Positions 16,790 to 26,381 of a stretch of 64,000 bases of DNA are shown here, in pieces. The stretch lies in assembly GCF_011074955.1 (NCBI RefSeq), contig NZ_WUQJ01000004.1, positions 124,001-188,000 of the forward strand, given 5' to 3'. How positions within the stretch are numbered: the first letter of the stretch is position 1; the number at the start of each line of letters is the position of its first letter. The DNA comes from Marinobacter caseinilyticus (GTDB lineage Bacteria; Pseudomonadota; Gammaproteobacteria; Pseudomonadales; Oleiphilaceae). Below the pieces are notes generated by a model. That model did not search any database, was not told the origin of the DNA, and saw nothing but the letters and a program-made list of their open reading frames with translations. The position numbers and the translations under genes are program-made.

Positions 16790-17764
16790 ATGACGGCGCA
16801 GGAACCGATATCGGCATCCCAAGATGAGCTACTCGAGTACCGGTTGAGTTTACGTCTCGGCGCGGTGCATGCTCGCCAGCGCCTGGGGCTGGAACAGGCC
16901 TCCGAAGCCCTGATCTTCGGCCAGGACCATCATTCGTTCCACTTGGAAAACCTGGCCTCTGCACCGCGATTCATTCGGGCCTGCCTGCGACTCTCAGGTA
17001 TGCTCGGCCGCGGCCAGGCCAACAGCCGACGCCTGAGCACCGTGCAGCATCGGTTTTGCCTGCCTCGCTTACCGCCAGCGTTTGAAGGCTTCCGGTTATT
17101 GCACCTGACCGACCTCCACGTCGACATGGACGAGGCCAACCTGGTGGCGGTCATTGAGCAAATCAAACCCCTCGACTACGACCTGTGCGTGTTAACCGGC
17201 GATTACCGACGCCATACATGGGGCGCCATCGACGGCGCCATGGCCGGAATGAAGCGCTTGCGAGAAGCCATCCACGGCGACGCCATCGCCATTCTGGGCA
17301 ATCACGACAGCATTCGCATGGTGCCAGGACTGGAGGATATGGGTTACCAATTATTGTTGAATGAGCACCTCTGTCTGAAACGTGGTGGAGAGCAGGTCTA
17401 TATTGCCGGGGTCGACGACGCCCATTTTTACAAGGCTCACAATCTGCACAAAGCCGGCAGCCAAATTCCCCCGCACGCCCTCTCTGTATTGCTCAGTCAC
17501 ACCCCGGAAATTTGGCGGGAAGCAGCCCACGCCGGTTACGATGTGTTTTTGTGCGGGCACACCCACGGCGGCCAGATTTGCCTGCCGGGTGGCATTCCGC
17601 TGACGCTCGACGCCAATTGTCCCAGAGCCTTGGGCCGGGGCTATTGGCAACGCCAGCACATGCAGGGTTACACCTCGCCCGGATCCGGTACCTCCGTGGT
17701 GAACGTGCGCATTAACTGCCCCCCGGAAGTCACCATTCACACACTGTCCCGGCATTCCGCCTAA
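16790..17764 (+). CDS. Calcineurin-like metallophosphoesterase
   Basis: From ATG 16790 the product is 324 aa; the ribosome site is weak and a TTG at 16703 is an alternative. The dinuclear metal motifs are complete: DLHVD at 108-112, GDYR from 137, GNHD at 170-173, and GHTHGGQ at 256-262. The arrangement is that of the YaeI/YkuE-like branch, some members of which act on lipid phosphates such as UDP-2,3-diacylglucosamine. It lacks a clear N-terminal membrane anchor. The gene ends 4 bases into the convergent CarS-like gene. The substrate is unassigned. Confidence 0.87.
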   Translation: MTAQEPISASQDELLEYRLSLRLGAVHARQRLGLEQASEALIFGQDHHSFHLENLASAPRFIRACLRLSGMLGRGQANSRRLSTVQHRFCLPRLPPAFEGFRLLHLTDLHVDMDEANLVAVIEQIKPLDYDLCVLTGDYRRHTWGAIDGAMAGMKRLREAIHGDAIAILGNHDSIRMVPGLEDMGYQLLLNEHLCLKRGGEQVYIAGVDDAHFYKAHNLHKAGSQIPPHALSVLLSHTPEIWREAAHAGYDVFLCGHTHGGQICLPGGIPLTLDANCPRALGRGYWQRQHMQGYTSPGSGTSVVNVRINCPPEVTIHTLSRHSA

Positions 17765-18237
17765 TGGGGTTGACGCCGGATGCCAAGGCGGTGCAAAACC
17801 GGCGATAGCAGGATGTTGGCCGCAACAAACAACCCCATGACCAACAGTATCGACAGCCAGCCCAGGCTGAACCACCAAACCGCCAACAGCAGTGGCAGCA
17901 CGGCTTCGGGGATCTGATCCAACCCGGTTGCCCGAGCCCCGGGCGGCAGATTCAGACGACGCTTGATGAAGCTGCTGAGCGCATCCCCCGTGAGCGCCAG
18001 AAACCCGAACAGCAGCCCAAAGTAAACTCCCATGCCCACCAGACCGGATACAAGTCCGGTGGCAGCCACGCCCGCCACCAAACCCCGCCAGGTCTTATGC
18101 GCACCCAGCAGACGACGCTGATCGGTCCACAACCGGCCGCCGTCGATTGGCGCTGACCATCGCCAGCGAAACAGACGCCGGGCGATGACCGGCGCCCCAT
18201 TGGCAACAATCAGTAAAACCAACAACAGCGCAAGCAT
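17761..18237 (-). CDS. CDP-archaeol synthase (CarS)-like membrane protein
   Basis: The product is 158 aa with about four hydrophobic segments. Its conserved parts, DGGRLWTDQRRLLGAHKTWRGL at about residues 32-53 and GDALSSFIKRRLNLPPGARATGLDQIPE at 84-111, match the CarS/CDP-diglyceride-synthetase-like family that transfers CMP to lipid phosphates. In archaea CarS makes CDP-archaeol; bacterial homologues are uncharacterised, so a CDP-lipid role is inference. It lies 24 bases downstream of fumC on the same strand and is probably co-transcribed. Its 3' end overlaps that of the phosphoesterase gene by 4 bases. Confidence 0.82.
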   Translation of the reverse strand: MLALLLVLLIVANGAPVIARRLFRWRWSAPIDGGRLWTDQRRLLGAHKTWRGLVAGVAATGLVSGLVGMGVYFGLLFGFLALTGDALSSFIKRRLNLPPGARATGLDQIPEAVLPLLLAVWWFSLGWLSILLVMGLFVAANILLSPVLHRLGIRRQPH

Positions 18238-18261
18238 GAAACTCCTTTTAAAAACCGCTCG

Positions 18262-19638
18262 TCAATTCAGCCCGCCGTGCGTTAATTTCAACGGGTCCAG
18301 TAGAGCTTCAAGCTGTATTCGGTTCAGGTCGCAACGCTCCTGCGCCACGTCGATAATCGGCCGCCCGGTTCTATAGGCTTCTTTTGCGATTTCAGCGGAC
18401 AAGGCATAACCGATCTCCGGGTTAAGCGCCGTCACCAACACTGGGTTCTTGCCAACGGCCGCATCCAGGGTATCGGTGTTAGCCGTGAAACCCCTGATGG
18501 CCTTGTCAGCCAAGACATTGGAGGCGCTGGCTAACAGCGCCATCATATCCAGAAGATTGGCCCCCACCAACGGCAACATCACATTGAGCTGAAAATTACC
18601 GGACTGCCCGGCAATGGCGACGGCGCTGTCCAGCCCCATGACCTGCGCCGATACCATCGCGACCGATTCCGGAATCACCGGATTGACCTTGCCCGGCATG
18701 ATGCTGCTGCCCGGCTGCAGCGCCGGCAGACTGATCTCGGCCAGGCCATGGATGGGGCCGCTGTTCATCCATCGTAAGTCATTGGCGATTTTGGCTAACA
18801 CAATGGCCACACCCCGCAGTTGGGCTGACATGGCCACCGGCGCGTCCACGGCGCTCTGGGCCACAAACTTATGGCCCAGCGAGCGGAAATGGTAGCCGGT
18901 ATGCTCGCTGAGCGCCGCCACAAAGCGCTCGGCAAACAGCTTATGGGCATTGACCCCGGTGCCAACAGCCGTGCCGCCCTGAGGAATAGCCAAAAGCTCC
19001 TCGCAAGCCTGCTCGATGCGTTTTTCGGCACTGTGCAGTTGCTCCCGCCAGGTACGCAGTTCCTGGCCCAGGGTCACGGGCATAGCGTCCATCAAATGGG
19101 TGCGCCCGGTCTTGACCTGATCCTTAAAGAGCCCCTCACGTTCGTAGAGCACCCCTTGCAAATGAGTCAGCGCGGGCAACAGTTGTTGGTAGGCCTGGGT
19201 CACGGCGCTCAGGTGAATCGCGGTGGGTATGACGTCGTTGGAGCTTTGACTCATATTGACGTGATCGTTCGGGTTCACCTCATGACCATTCTGGCGGGCG
19301 AGCTGGGCAATCACCTCGTTGACGTTCATGTTGGTGCTGGTGCCTGATCCGGTCTGGTAGCGATCAATGGGGAACTGGTCCGGATGATCGCCCGCCAGCA
19401 GTGAATCACAGGCCGCCACGATGGCGGATCGGTGAATTTCGTCCAGCAGATCCAGCGACTTATTCGCTTCAGCCGCAGCGCGCTTGATCCGCACGACGGC
19501 GTCAATGAACGCCGCAGGCATGGGCTGGCCACTGACCGGAAAATTGTTGATCGCGCGTTGGGTCTGGGCCCCCCACAAGGCCGTGGCGGGCACTTCCACT
19601 TCCCCCATACTGTCTTTTTCTATTCGGTATTCGCTCAT
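18262..19638 (-). CDS. fumC: Class II fumarate hydratase
   Basis: From ATG 19638 (GGGAGG 8 bases upstream) the product is 458 aa, the usual FumC length; an upstream ATG at 19674 is less well placed. The superfamily signature GSSIMPGKVNP is at residues 310-320, and TGSGTSTNMNVNE and NDHVNMSQSSND are the other conserved regions. It is oxygen-stable and iron-free, and hydrates fumarate to malate in the TCA cycle. Aspartase and argininosuccinate lyase share the signature, but the overall pattern favours fumarase. It lies between a 91-aa unknown gene and the CarS-like gene. Confidence 0.94.
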   Translation of the reverse strand: MSEYRIEKDSMGEVEVPATALWGAQTQRAINNFPVSGQPMPAAFIDAVVRIKRAAAEANKSLDLLDEIHRSAIVAACDSLLAGDHPDQFPIDRYQTGSGTSTNMNVNEVIAQLARQNGHEVNPNDHVNMSQSSNDVIPTAIHLSAVTQAYQQLLPALTHLQGVLYEREGLFKDQVKTGRTHLMDAMPVTLGQELRTWREQLHSAEKRIEQACEELLAIPQGGTAVGTGVNAHKLFAERFVAALSEHTGYHFRSLGHKFVAQSAVDAPVAMSAQLRGVAIVLAKIANDLRWMNSGPIHGLAEISLPALQPGSSIMPGKVNPVIPESVAMVSAQVMGLDSAVAIAGQSGNFQLNVMLPLVGANLLDMMALLASASNVLADKAIRGFTANTDTLDAAVGKNPVLVTALNPEIGYALSAEIAKEAYRTGRPIIDVAQERCDLNRIQLEALLDPLKLTHGGLN

Positions 19639-19705
19639 GACAGCTGCCTCCCTCGGGTCGTTTGCCTGTTGCATCCTGGTGTTACGCAGCCGGGCGCTGA
19701 AGATC

Positions 19706-19981
19706 TCAGCTGTGTCTCAACCGTACGTGGTCGCAAATACCCGTCACTTGCTCAAATTTGATGATCAGCGTGTGCACTGTGTTGGTGTATGAGTCGTGCA
19801 GGTGGAATTTGAACCGCCGCTGCTTTTCTCCCTGCAAAAAGCCGTCGTACTCCCGGACCAACTCCCGCACATCGCCACCCTCATCCTTGGACCAGGTCGC
19901 GTTGAAAGGCCCCAGTACAGCACCACCGGACAGACACACGGTGACTTCATGATTGGTTAGCGCATTTTCTGTTGTTTGCAT
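19706..19981 (-). CDS. Small conserved-looking protein of unknown function
   Basis: The product is 91 aa from ATG 19981, with AAGGGG 8 bases upstream. It is soluble-looking, with no signal peptide, and mixes charged turns with beta-type stretches (FKFHLHDSYTNTVHTLIIKFEQVTG). I do not recognise a family. It ends 67 bases before the fumC start, so a shared transcript with fumC is possible. The good ribosome site and codon use support a real gene. Confidence 0.6.
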   Translation of the reverse strand: MQTTENALTNHEVTVCLSGGAVLGPFNATWSKDEGGDVRELVREYDGFLQGEKQRRFKFHLHDSYTNTVHTLIIKFEQVTGICDHVRLRHS

Positions 19982-20082
19982 GGTAGACCCCTTAAACACC
20001 GATTGGTTCAGGTTATACCCACCAGTGTAGACCCGAAATCAGCCAATCCAGTAAAACTCTGCGGACACGGTGGTTGCCGACG

Positions 20083-21855
20083 TCAGAGCGGCAACTCGCT
20101 GGGGGACACCAGGCTCGACAATAACGCACGCAGCCGGTTGGGTTTTACCGGTTTGTTCAATACCGGCAAATTTTTGAGTTGCAGGGTCTGACGACAGAGG
20201 TCACTGCGGTCCGCCGTGATGATTGCCGCCGGGATGTGCGCTGCCAGGGCATGGCGCACGGTGTCAATGGCCTCGCACCCGGTACGCCCGTGATCGAGGT
20301 GGAAGTCCGCCAGAATAGCCTGTGGTTCGAAGCTCAGCGCCCGGCATACGGCGACCGCCGCCTCTGCACTGGCGGCCACGGCGACTCGGCAACCCCAGCG
20401 TTCCAGCAGCGCTTCCATACTGACCAGGATGGCGGGCTCATTGTCGATCACCAGCACCCGGCTGCCCTCCAGCGAGCCACTTGCAACCACCGGCGCTATA
20501 ACCGGTCCCGGCTGGGCATTCACGGCGGGTTCCAGGGGTAAAGTGAGGACGAAGCGCGAGCCCTTGCCTGGAATCGAGTCGACCGTAATGCTGCAGTCCA
20601 GCATCCGGGCCATCCGCTCCACAATGGCCAACCCCAGGCCCACGCCTTTGCGGCCTCCGGACTCCGGCGGCAGGAGCTGATGAAATTCAGTGAAAATGTC
20701 CGACAACTTCTCTTGGGCAATGCCCACGCCGGTATCCCACACTTCAATGCGCAGCTGATCCTGGCGACGGCGCATGGCCAGTAGCACGTGCCCCGATGGG
20801 GTGTAGCGAAAAGCATTACTGAGCAGGTTGCGCAATATGCGTGTCAGCATGCGGGGGTCGGTTCGCACGACACCGTTGGTCAGTCGCTGACGGAAACCCA
20901 GCCTGGCGGCACGCGCAACCGGGTCAAATTCCTCAGCCAGGCCATACACGAGCTCATAGGCGTCAATGTTAGTGAGATCCGGTTGCATTGCGTGTTGGTC
21001 AAGCTTGGAGATATCCAACAGATCGGCGAGCAGGTCTTCGGCGCCCTCCAGGGCGCGATGCACCTGTTCAATCAGACGGCTTTCCCGCACGGGCAAGGGG
21101 CTATCCTGAAGGGTTGAAACCAACAGACGGGCGGCGTTCAAGGGCTGCAACAGGTCATGGCTGGCGGCGGCCAGGTATTTGTCTTTGCTGCGGTTGGCTT
21201 CTTCCGCGGCATTGACCGCGATGGTGAGTTCCCGTTCGGTCTTTTCACGCTCTTCGATGTGGTAGCGCAACCCCACGTTGGCGTTCTGCAGTGCCTCCGT
21301 GCGCTCTTCGACCCGACGCTCCAGGTCCGCGTTCAACTGCTCCAGTTTGAGGCGGGCCTGGTGCCGTTCGGTGATGTCCGCGACAAACGCTTCCACCACT
21401 TCAACGCCCAGATCCGGCCGGCGTAGCACTGTGATTGCCACATTCACCGGCCGCCCGTCCGCACGTCGCAGCACGACTTCCCGAACGTTCAGTTTGCCGA
21501 TGGCCAGCAATTCATGCCGCAGTTGGTCAAACTCGCTGACTTGCCAGAAAAACTGCTCACGCAGGCGAATTACCCGCTGGCTCAGGTGTTCCGGGCTGTC
21601 ATACCCGACAATGCGTGCCATGGCCGGGTTAACCGAGAGGAAACCGCCCTTCAGGTCGCCCTGAAAAATGCCGTGCAACGCGTTTTCAAACAGCCATTTG
21701 TAACGATTGCGCTCACTTTCAAGCTCTTCTATACGGTCCTGCAGCGCCGGGTAATAACTTTTCCGCGCCGACTGGCTGCCAAGACCGAGTAAGTCACCGA
21801 CATCGTAGCTCCCCGCTATCGGGTCAGAGGGCTTCTTCATACACGACTTCAACAT
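20083..21855 (-). CDS. ercS: PAS hybrid sensor histidine kinase (ErcS-like)
   Basis: The product is about 590 aa; GTG 21858, ATG 21855 and ATG 21840 are all possible starts, none with a good ribosome site. Domain order: a PAS fold (about 52-165), a coiled coil rich in E/R (165-225), HisKA with phospho-His about 234 (AASHDLLQPLNAARLL), HATPase (N box RNLLSNAFRYT, WDTGVGIA, GVGLGLAI), and a C-terminal receiver (VLVIDNEPAIL, phospho-Asp in ILADFHLDHG, NKPVKP). No membrane segment is seen, so it is a cytoplasmic sensor. It overlaps ercA by 32-35 bases, indicating translational coupling. In P. aeruginosa ErcS follows ErcA at the end of the pqq cluster and affects ethanol oxidation; the same order is seen here. 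Confidence 0.88.
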   Translation of the reverse strand: MLKSCMKKPSDPIAGSYDVGDLLGLGSQSARKSYYPALQDRIEELESERNRYKWLFENALHGIFQGDLKGGFLSVNPAMARIVGYDSPEHLSQRVIRLREQFFWQVSEFDQLRHELLAIGKLNVREVVLRRADGRPVNVAITVLRRPDLGVEVVEAFVADITERHQARLKLEQLNADLERRVEERTEALQNANVGLRYHIEEREKTERELTIAVNAAEEANRSKDKYLAAASHDLLQPLNAARLLVSTLQDSPLPVRESRLIEQVHRALEGAEDLLADLLDISKLDQHAMQPDLTNIDAYELVYGLAEEFDPVARAARLGFRQRLTNGVVRTDPRMLTRILRNLLSNAFRYTPSGHVLLAMRRRQDQLRIEVWDTGVGIAQEKLSDIFTEFHQLLPPESGGRKGVGLGLAIVERMARMLDCSITVDSIPGKGSRFVLTLPLEPAVNAQPGPVIAPVVASGSLEGSRVLVIDNEPAILVSMEALLERWGCRVAVAASAEAAVAVCRALSFEPQAILADFHLDHGRTGCEAIDTVRHALAAHIPAAIITADRSDLCRQTLQLKNLPVLNKPVKPNRLRALLSSLVSPSELPL

Positions 21856-22987
21856 CACGCTGGGAGGATTTCCGGGGATTGGTCAGAATGCAGGGGTCCT
21901 GCATCGCAAACCCGGAAAGCGATGGAATGTCCGACGTTTTCACCCCCAGTTCTGCCAGTTTCGCCTCCAGGCCCACCGCCCGCTTGAGCAACACTACCCG
22001 CGCCAGCAACCGGGCCTTGACCGTCGCCATGGTCATGCCGCGGGTATCAATGCCCATGGTCTCCGCCACGCGCTTAAAGCGCTCCTCTGCCGACGGAAAA
22101 TTGTAGGCAATCACATGCTCCAGCAACATGGCATTGCACAAGCCATGGGGCAGGTCCAGAAAACCGCCCAAACTGTGGGACATGGCATGCACAGCGCCCA
22201 GGATGGCATTGGAAAACGCCAGTCCGGCCTGCATCGACGCCAACATGATGTGTTCTCGCAGCTGGCTGTCTGACGGGTTGCTAACCAGTGGTTCGAGGTA
22301 TTGATTAATCAGCCGGATCGCTTCCAGGGCATGGCTGTCGGTAAGCGGGCCACTGCCGGTCGAGACGTAGGCTTCAATGGCGTGCACGAGCGCATCGACG
22401 CCGGTGCAAGCGGTCAGAAAATCGTCCATGGTTTCGGTCACTTCCGGATCGATCAGCGACACATCCGGCACCACCGCTTTGCTGATGATCGAAAACTTAA
22501 AACGCCGGAGCGGGTCCGAAATGATGGCGAACTGAGACACATCGGCGGAAGTGCCGGCCGTGGTTGGAATGAGTATTAACGGGGGTGACGGTACCCGGAT
22601 GGTGTCCACCCCTTCGAAATCCAGGATGCTTCGGCCATGGGCACTGACGATACCAATGCCCTTGGCGCAGTCCATCGGGCTACCGCCACCGATGGCCACA
22701 ATGATGTCGCAATTAGCGGACTGGTAAAGCTCCGCGCCGGCCATGACCTCATCCACTTTTGGGTTGGACGTCACGCCCAGGTAGGTAACAAATTCGAGCC
22801 CGCCCATGCGCAGCAGGTCTTCAATCTCGGCCACCCAACCCGCGGCCTGCACCCCCGGGTCAGACACCAGCAGCACTTTGCGGGCACCAAAATTGCTGGC
22901 GAAGTTCGCCACCGCTTTGCGTGCCCCGGCACCAAATACGATTTCTGGCGAAACAAACTTACGGAGAGTTGTAATATCTTGAGTCAT
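21824..22987 (-). CDS. ercA: Iron-containing alcohol dehydrogenase (ErcA-like)
   Basis: The product is 387 aa from ATG 22987 (MTQDITTLRKFVSPEIVFG); the longer upstream frame is not coding-like. It is a group III Fe-dependent ADH: the nucleotide motif GGGSPMD is at 100-106 and the metal ligands are Asp198, His202 (DALVHAIEAY), His267 (AVHAMSHSLGG) and His281 (DLPHGLCNA). In P. aeruginosa ErcA has a regulatory rather than catabolic part in ethanol oxidation, so a signalling role alongside ErcS is plausible. It sits between the peptidase gene and ercS. Confidence 0.9.
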   Translation of the reverse strand: MTQDITTLRKFVSPEIVFGAGARKAVANFASNFGARKVLLVSDPGVQAAGWVAEIEDLLRMGGLEFVTYLGVTSNPKVDEVMAGAELYQSANCDIIVAIGGGSPMDCAKGIGIVSAHGRSILDFEGVDTIRVPSPPLILIPTTAGTSADVSQFAIISDPLRRFKFSIISKAVVPDVSLIDPEVTETMDDFLTACTGVDALVHAIEAYVSTGSGPLTDSHALEAIRLINQYLEPLVSNPSDSQLREHIMLASMQAGLAFSNAILGAVHAMSHSLGGFLDLPHGLCNAMLLEHVIAYNFPSAEERFKRVAETMGIDTRGMTMATVKARLLARVVLLKRAVGLEAKLAELGVKTSDIPSLSGFAMQDPCILTNPRKSSQRDVEVVYEEAL

Positions 22988-23084
22988 CAGTACTGTCGGT
23001 CCGTTTCTTGTTGTAGTTGCAACTATCGGCGGCAACGTATGCTTGCGACGCCCAGTTCCGTGGACACGGTTTCCTCGGTACAGT

Positions 23085-24923
23085 CTACTCCAAGCCAGCA
23101 GTCTGGCCACTGCTGTTTTTCCTTTGATCCTGATAGAACGCCAGTAGCTGCTCCAGCATAAAAGTCTGGCGCCGGGCATTGCGAAAGCCATGCCCCTCTT
23201 CTTCAAAATAATGGTATTGCGGTGCCAGCCCCCTGGATTCCAGGGCAGCCACCATAACGGCCGTCTGTTCGGGCACCACGACCGCGTCCTGGCCACCCTG
23301 AAAGAAGATAACAGGGCGATGAATATGATCTGCCAACAGTGCCGGGGTGCGGTCCAGCCAGCGTTGATGGTGCGCATCCGGCGCACCCAGAAGCCAGTCA
23401 AGATAGCCTGATTCGAACCGATGTGTGCGTGCTCTCAGACGGGCCGGATCGCTGACCCCAAACAGGCTGGCACCGGCCAGGAACACCGTGCTGCGCACCA
23501 ACGCCAACAACGCGGTGAACCCACCGGCACTGCGGCCCTGAATAAAGGCGGTGGCGGCATCCACCCAGCCCAATCCGGCCAGATGGCCAACCGCATCCCG
23601 GATGTCTGCCACGTCCGCCTCGCCCCAACGACCGGCGAGTGAGTGTCGGAAGGCGCGACCAAATCCGCTGCTGCCACGATAGTTGACGGCGGCGACGGCA
23701 AAGCCCTGCTGGACCCAGAACTGAACCTGGGAATCAAACACCGGATACGCCGCTGAGGTTGGCCCACCATGGACCAACAGGATCACCGGTGGCGCGGGTT
23801 TGGGTGAGCTCTCCCCCAGTGACGGACACGCGGGTGCCTGCGGTGGGTAAAACAGACCACTGACCGGCTGACCATCGGCGGCTTCAAACTCGAAGGTTTG
23901 CGCCGACACGCAGACACTGGCCGCCAGCGGTTGTTCCCCGCCGGCCAGGACTCGCACATCGCCGGAGGCTGGGGCAATCTGCAACACACTGTCTAAATGC
24001 GTCTGGCTGCGGCCAATGCAGTAAACCCAACCGTTATCCGCCTGCAGCGAGCGGAAATCCGAGTAGTCTTCCGCCAGCCGGCTCTGGCGGTGCAGGGCAT
24101 CGGACCACCACAACTGGCCAAAGCCCTGGTCATAGTGCACCCGGACCCAGCCATCATCCATCACTGCGGCATGATGTTCCGCCAATTGCCAGGGGGCATT
24201 GGCGTGGTCGGCCTGCCGACCAGCGAGCGCGACCCATTGTCCGGCCGTCGCGCTCACCGCCACCGACCGTTCAATCCGGTACGGCTGCCACCAACCGCCG
24301 TGATCCGACAAGGCAGTCAGTTGCGCCCCCACGAACAATGGCTGCTGAACTGACCCAGCTTCCGGCGTGGGCCAGTCCCGGATCGGGCCCAGCGCACCGG
24401 AACGGTCAACCGTGGCAGTCCAGAGCCGGGACTTTACCCAGGGCATGTCGGGCAGTTGCCAGCTCACCCATGCGATTTCATGCCCCTCACTCGCGACTGT
24501 GGGCGCGCCAAAAAAGTCCTCGCCCCAGGTCAGCACCGTTACGTCCCCGGTGACGCAGTCGATAGCCACCAGTTGCTGGCGGATGGCGTCATCGCGGGTT
24601 ACCTCCTGAACCGCCAGCACCCGCCGGTGATGCTCATCCGCTGCCAGACCGCCAAACCGGCTGCCGGGCTCACGCGTCAGTTCGGCCCGCGCTCCGGTCA
24701 GGGTATCGACACACTCAATCTGTTGCGTGGCCTCATTGACCACATAAACCTGAGTACCCATCAAGCACAGAGCGCCACCGCCATAACCATTGACCTTGCT
24801 GGCAACGCTGAACTGCGGTGGAGTGATGCGATGGGGGCGGTGGTGGCGGAGTGTCCATAGCTGGTGGGCGGCACTCTGGGGGTCAAATTCGAGCCAGACG
24901 ACCACACCGGCCCGCACACGCAC
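23085..24923 (-). CDS. Prolyl oligopeptidase family serine peptidase of the pqq cluster
   Basis: From GTG 24923 the product is 612 aa. The N-terminal part has beta-propeller repeats; the C-terminal alpha/beta hydrolase carries oxyanion motif LVHGGPTS, nucleophile GRSAGGF, acid GGQDAVVV and His in EEEGHGF, as in S9 peptidases. It is equivalent in position to the P. aeruginosa peptidase between pqqE and ercA (PA1990, pqqH). A role in processing PqqA-derived peptide is possible, not shown. The same frame is open upstream into the end of pqqE and looks coding there (about 33 codons) but lacks ATG, GTG or TTG, so the true start is uncertain. Confidence 0.85.
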   Translation of the reverse strand: MRVRAGVVVWLEFDPQSAAHQLWTLRHHRPHRITPPQFSVASKVNGYGGGALCLMGTQVYVVNEATQQIECVDTLTGARAELTREPGSRFGGLAADEHHRRVLAVQEVTRDDAIRQQLVAIDCVTGDVTVLTWGEDFFGAPTVASEGHEIAWVSWQLPDMPWVKSRLWTATVDRSGALGPIRDWPTPEAGSVQQPLFVGAQLTALSDHGGWWQPYRIERSVAVSATAGQWVALAGRQADHANAPWQLAEHHAAVMDDGWVRVHYDQGFGQLWWSDALHRQSRLAEDYSDFRSLQADNGWVYCIGRSQTHLDSVLQIAPASGDVRVLAGGEQPLAASVCVSAQTFEFEAADGQPVSGLFYPPQAPACPSLGESSPKPAPPVILLVHGGPTSAAYPVFDSQVQFWVQQGFAVAAVNYRGSSGFGRAFRHSLAGRWGEADVADIRDAVGHLAGLGWVDAATAFIQGRSAGGFTALLALVRSTVFLAGASLFGVSDPARLRARTHRFESGYLDWLLGAPDAHHQRWLDRTPALLADHIHRPVIFFQGGQDAVVVPEQTAVMVAALESRGLAPQYHYFEEEGHGFRNARRQTFMLEQLLAFYQDQRKNSSGQTAGLE

Positions 24924-24981
24924 TGTGTCCCGTCGGCGCAGAACCCCCGCCGCCGCCTCGGCGGACAGGGCTTGCAGCGGT

Positions 24982-26118
24982 CTAGCTTCGGAAGAAGAGT
25001 CGGGAATTGTTGGCGTTTCGATAGGTTAGGTCCTCCAGCCCCGCCGTGGCATGATCGGCCGCGCGTCGGGCTGCCAGAATACGGTCGTGATGCGGTGATT
25101 TGTCGCACACCGGGTCGGCGTTGTCTGCGTTACCGGTTAGCAGGTAGGCCTGGCATCGGCAGCCGCCAAAATCCTTGCCCTTCTCATCACAGGACCGGCA
25201 AGGCTCCGGCATCCACTGATCGCCACGGTAGTGATTAAACCCCGGGCTGTCGTACCAGATGGACCGCAAGGACTGTGTACTCACATTGGGAAACTCAATG
25301 GGCAACAACCGGGCACTGTGGCACGGCAACGCGGTGCCGTCGGGTGCAACCGTCAGAAACAGGCTGCCCCAGCCATTCATGCAGGCTTTCGGGCGTTCTT
25401 CGTAATAGTCGGGGGTCACAAAAATCAGCTTCATGGCCGACCCACTGTCGCCCAGTTGTCGGCGATAGTCGTTCACCTCACGCTCGGCAAGTTCCAGCTG
25501 CTGGGCCGACGGCATCAGCCCCTCCCGGTTCTTGAAGGCCCAACCGTAATACTGGCAGGTGGCCAGCTCGACAAAGTCAGCACCGAGGCGTTCACACAGC
25601 GAGATGATGTCACTCATTTGGTGAATATTGTGGCGATGAATGACAAAGTTCAGCACCATCGGGTAGCCGGCGTCCTTGATCGCCCGGGCCATGGCGAGCT
25701 TTTGCTCAAATGCCTTGCGGGAACCCGCCACGGCATTGTTCAGTTCCGGGTCCGAGGCCTGAAAACTGACCTGAATGTGGTCCAGCCCAGCATCGCGGAA
25801 GGCATCCACCTTGGCGTCCGTCAGGCCGATGCCGGAGGTGATCAGGTTGCTGTAATAGCCCAAGTGCCGGGCTTCGGCAATCAGTTCGGGCAGGTCCTGA
25901 CGCACCAACGGCTCGCCTCCGGAGAAACCCAGTTGAGCCGCGCCCATTTCGCGCCCCTGGCGCAACACACTGACCCACTGGTCAGTGGTCAGCTCGTCCT
26001 TGCTCTGGGCAAAGTCCAGCGGATTGGAGCAATAGGGGCACTGTAAAGGGCAGCGGTAGGTCAATTCGGCCAGTAACCAAAGCGGCGGGCCGACGCCCTG
26101 ATCGTTCACCGGCATCAT
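24982..26118 (-). CDS. pqqE: PqqA peptide cyclase (radical SAM)
   Basis: The 378-aa PqqE carries the radical-SAM cluster CxxxCxxC as Cys23, Cys27 and Cys30 in [10 protein letters not shown], then [12 protein letters not shown]-terminal SPASM domain has cysteines in KACMNGW, LPCHSAR, and [16 protein letters not shown] for auxiliary clusters. PqqE joins the Glu and Tyr side chains of PqqA, the first step of PQQ synthesis, with PqqD as chaperone. ATG 26118 overlaps the pqqD stop as ATGA, so the two are translationally coupled. Confidence 0.97.
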   Translation of the reverse strand: MMPVNDQGVGPPLWLLAELTYRCPLQCPYCSNPLDFAQSKDELTTDQWVSVLRQGREMGAAQLGFSGGEPLVRQDLPELIAEARHLGYYSNLITSGIGLTDAKVDAFRDAGLDHIQVSFQASDPELNNAVAGSRKAFEQKLAMARAIKDAGYPMVLNFVIHRHNIHQMSDIISLCERLGADFVELATCQYYGWAFKNREGLMPSAQQLELAEREVNDYRRQLGDSGSAMKLIFVTPDYYEERPKACMNGWGSLFLTVAPDGTALPCHSARLLPIEFPNVSTQSLRSIWYDSPGFNHYRGDQWMPEPCRSCDEKGKDFGGCRCQAYLLTGNADNADPVCDKSPHHDRILAARRAADHATAGLEDLTYRNANNSRLFFRS

Positions 26119-26381
26119 GTCAGTATTACCCAGTGTTGTTGCAACGCATCTTGCAGGAAATCACAGACGTCGACCGCCAACGGACCGGCCTCGGGGAATT
26201 TCTGTTCCAGGCGCGCCACAATTTGCTCAATATTCCGCTGACCGTCCACTTCCGCCAAAATCGCCGAAGCGCTGTCATTCAAACGCACCATGCCTTCGGG
26301 GTACAACAGCACATGGGCGTTTTGAACCGGCTCCCACTGGAACCGGAAGCCGGGCCTCAGACGAGGCGTTTTGGCCATCAT
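26115..26381 (-). CDS. pqqD: PqqA-binding chaperone
   Basis: The product is 88 aa from ATG 26381 (or the adjacent ATG 26378); the start overlaps the pqqC stop as TGATG. The sequence [33 protein letters not shown] followed by a short helical tail (VARLEQKF and [10 protein letters not shown]) is the winged-helix-like PqqD fold (RiPP recognition element). PqqD binds PqqA and presents it to PqqE. The order pqqABCDE is standard. Confidence 0.95.
   Translation of the reverse strand: MMAKTPRLRPGFRFQWEPVQNAHVLLYPEGMVRLNDSASAILAEVDGQRNIEQIVARLEQKFPEAGPLAVDVCDFLQDALQQHWVILT

Noticed and set aside
22988..23401. Upstream 138-codon extension of the ercA frame
   Set aside because: It overlaps the well-supported end of the peptidase gene and its composition (many Trp/Arg) is not protein-like; the family start is at 22987.
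25231..26046. Plus-strand frame of 271 codons
   Set aside because: It is a shadow of pqqE on the opposite strand, with no ribosome site or domain character.
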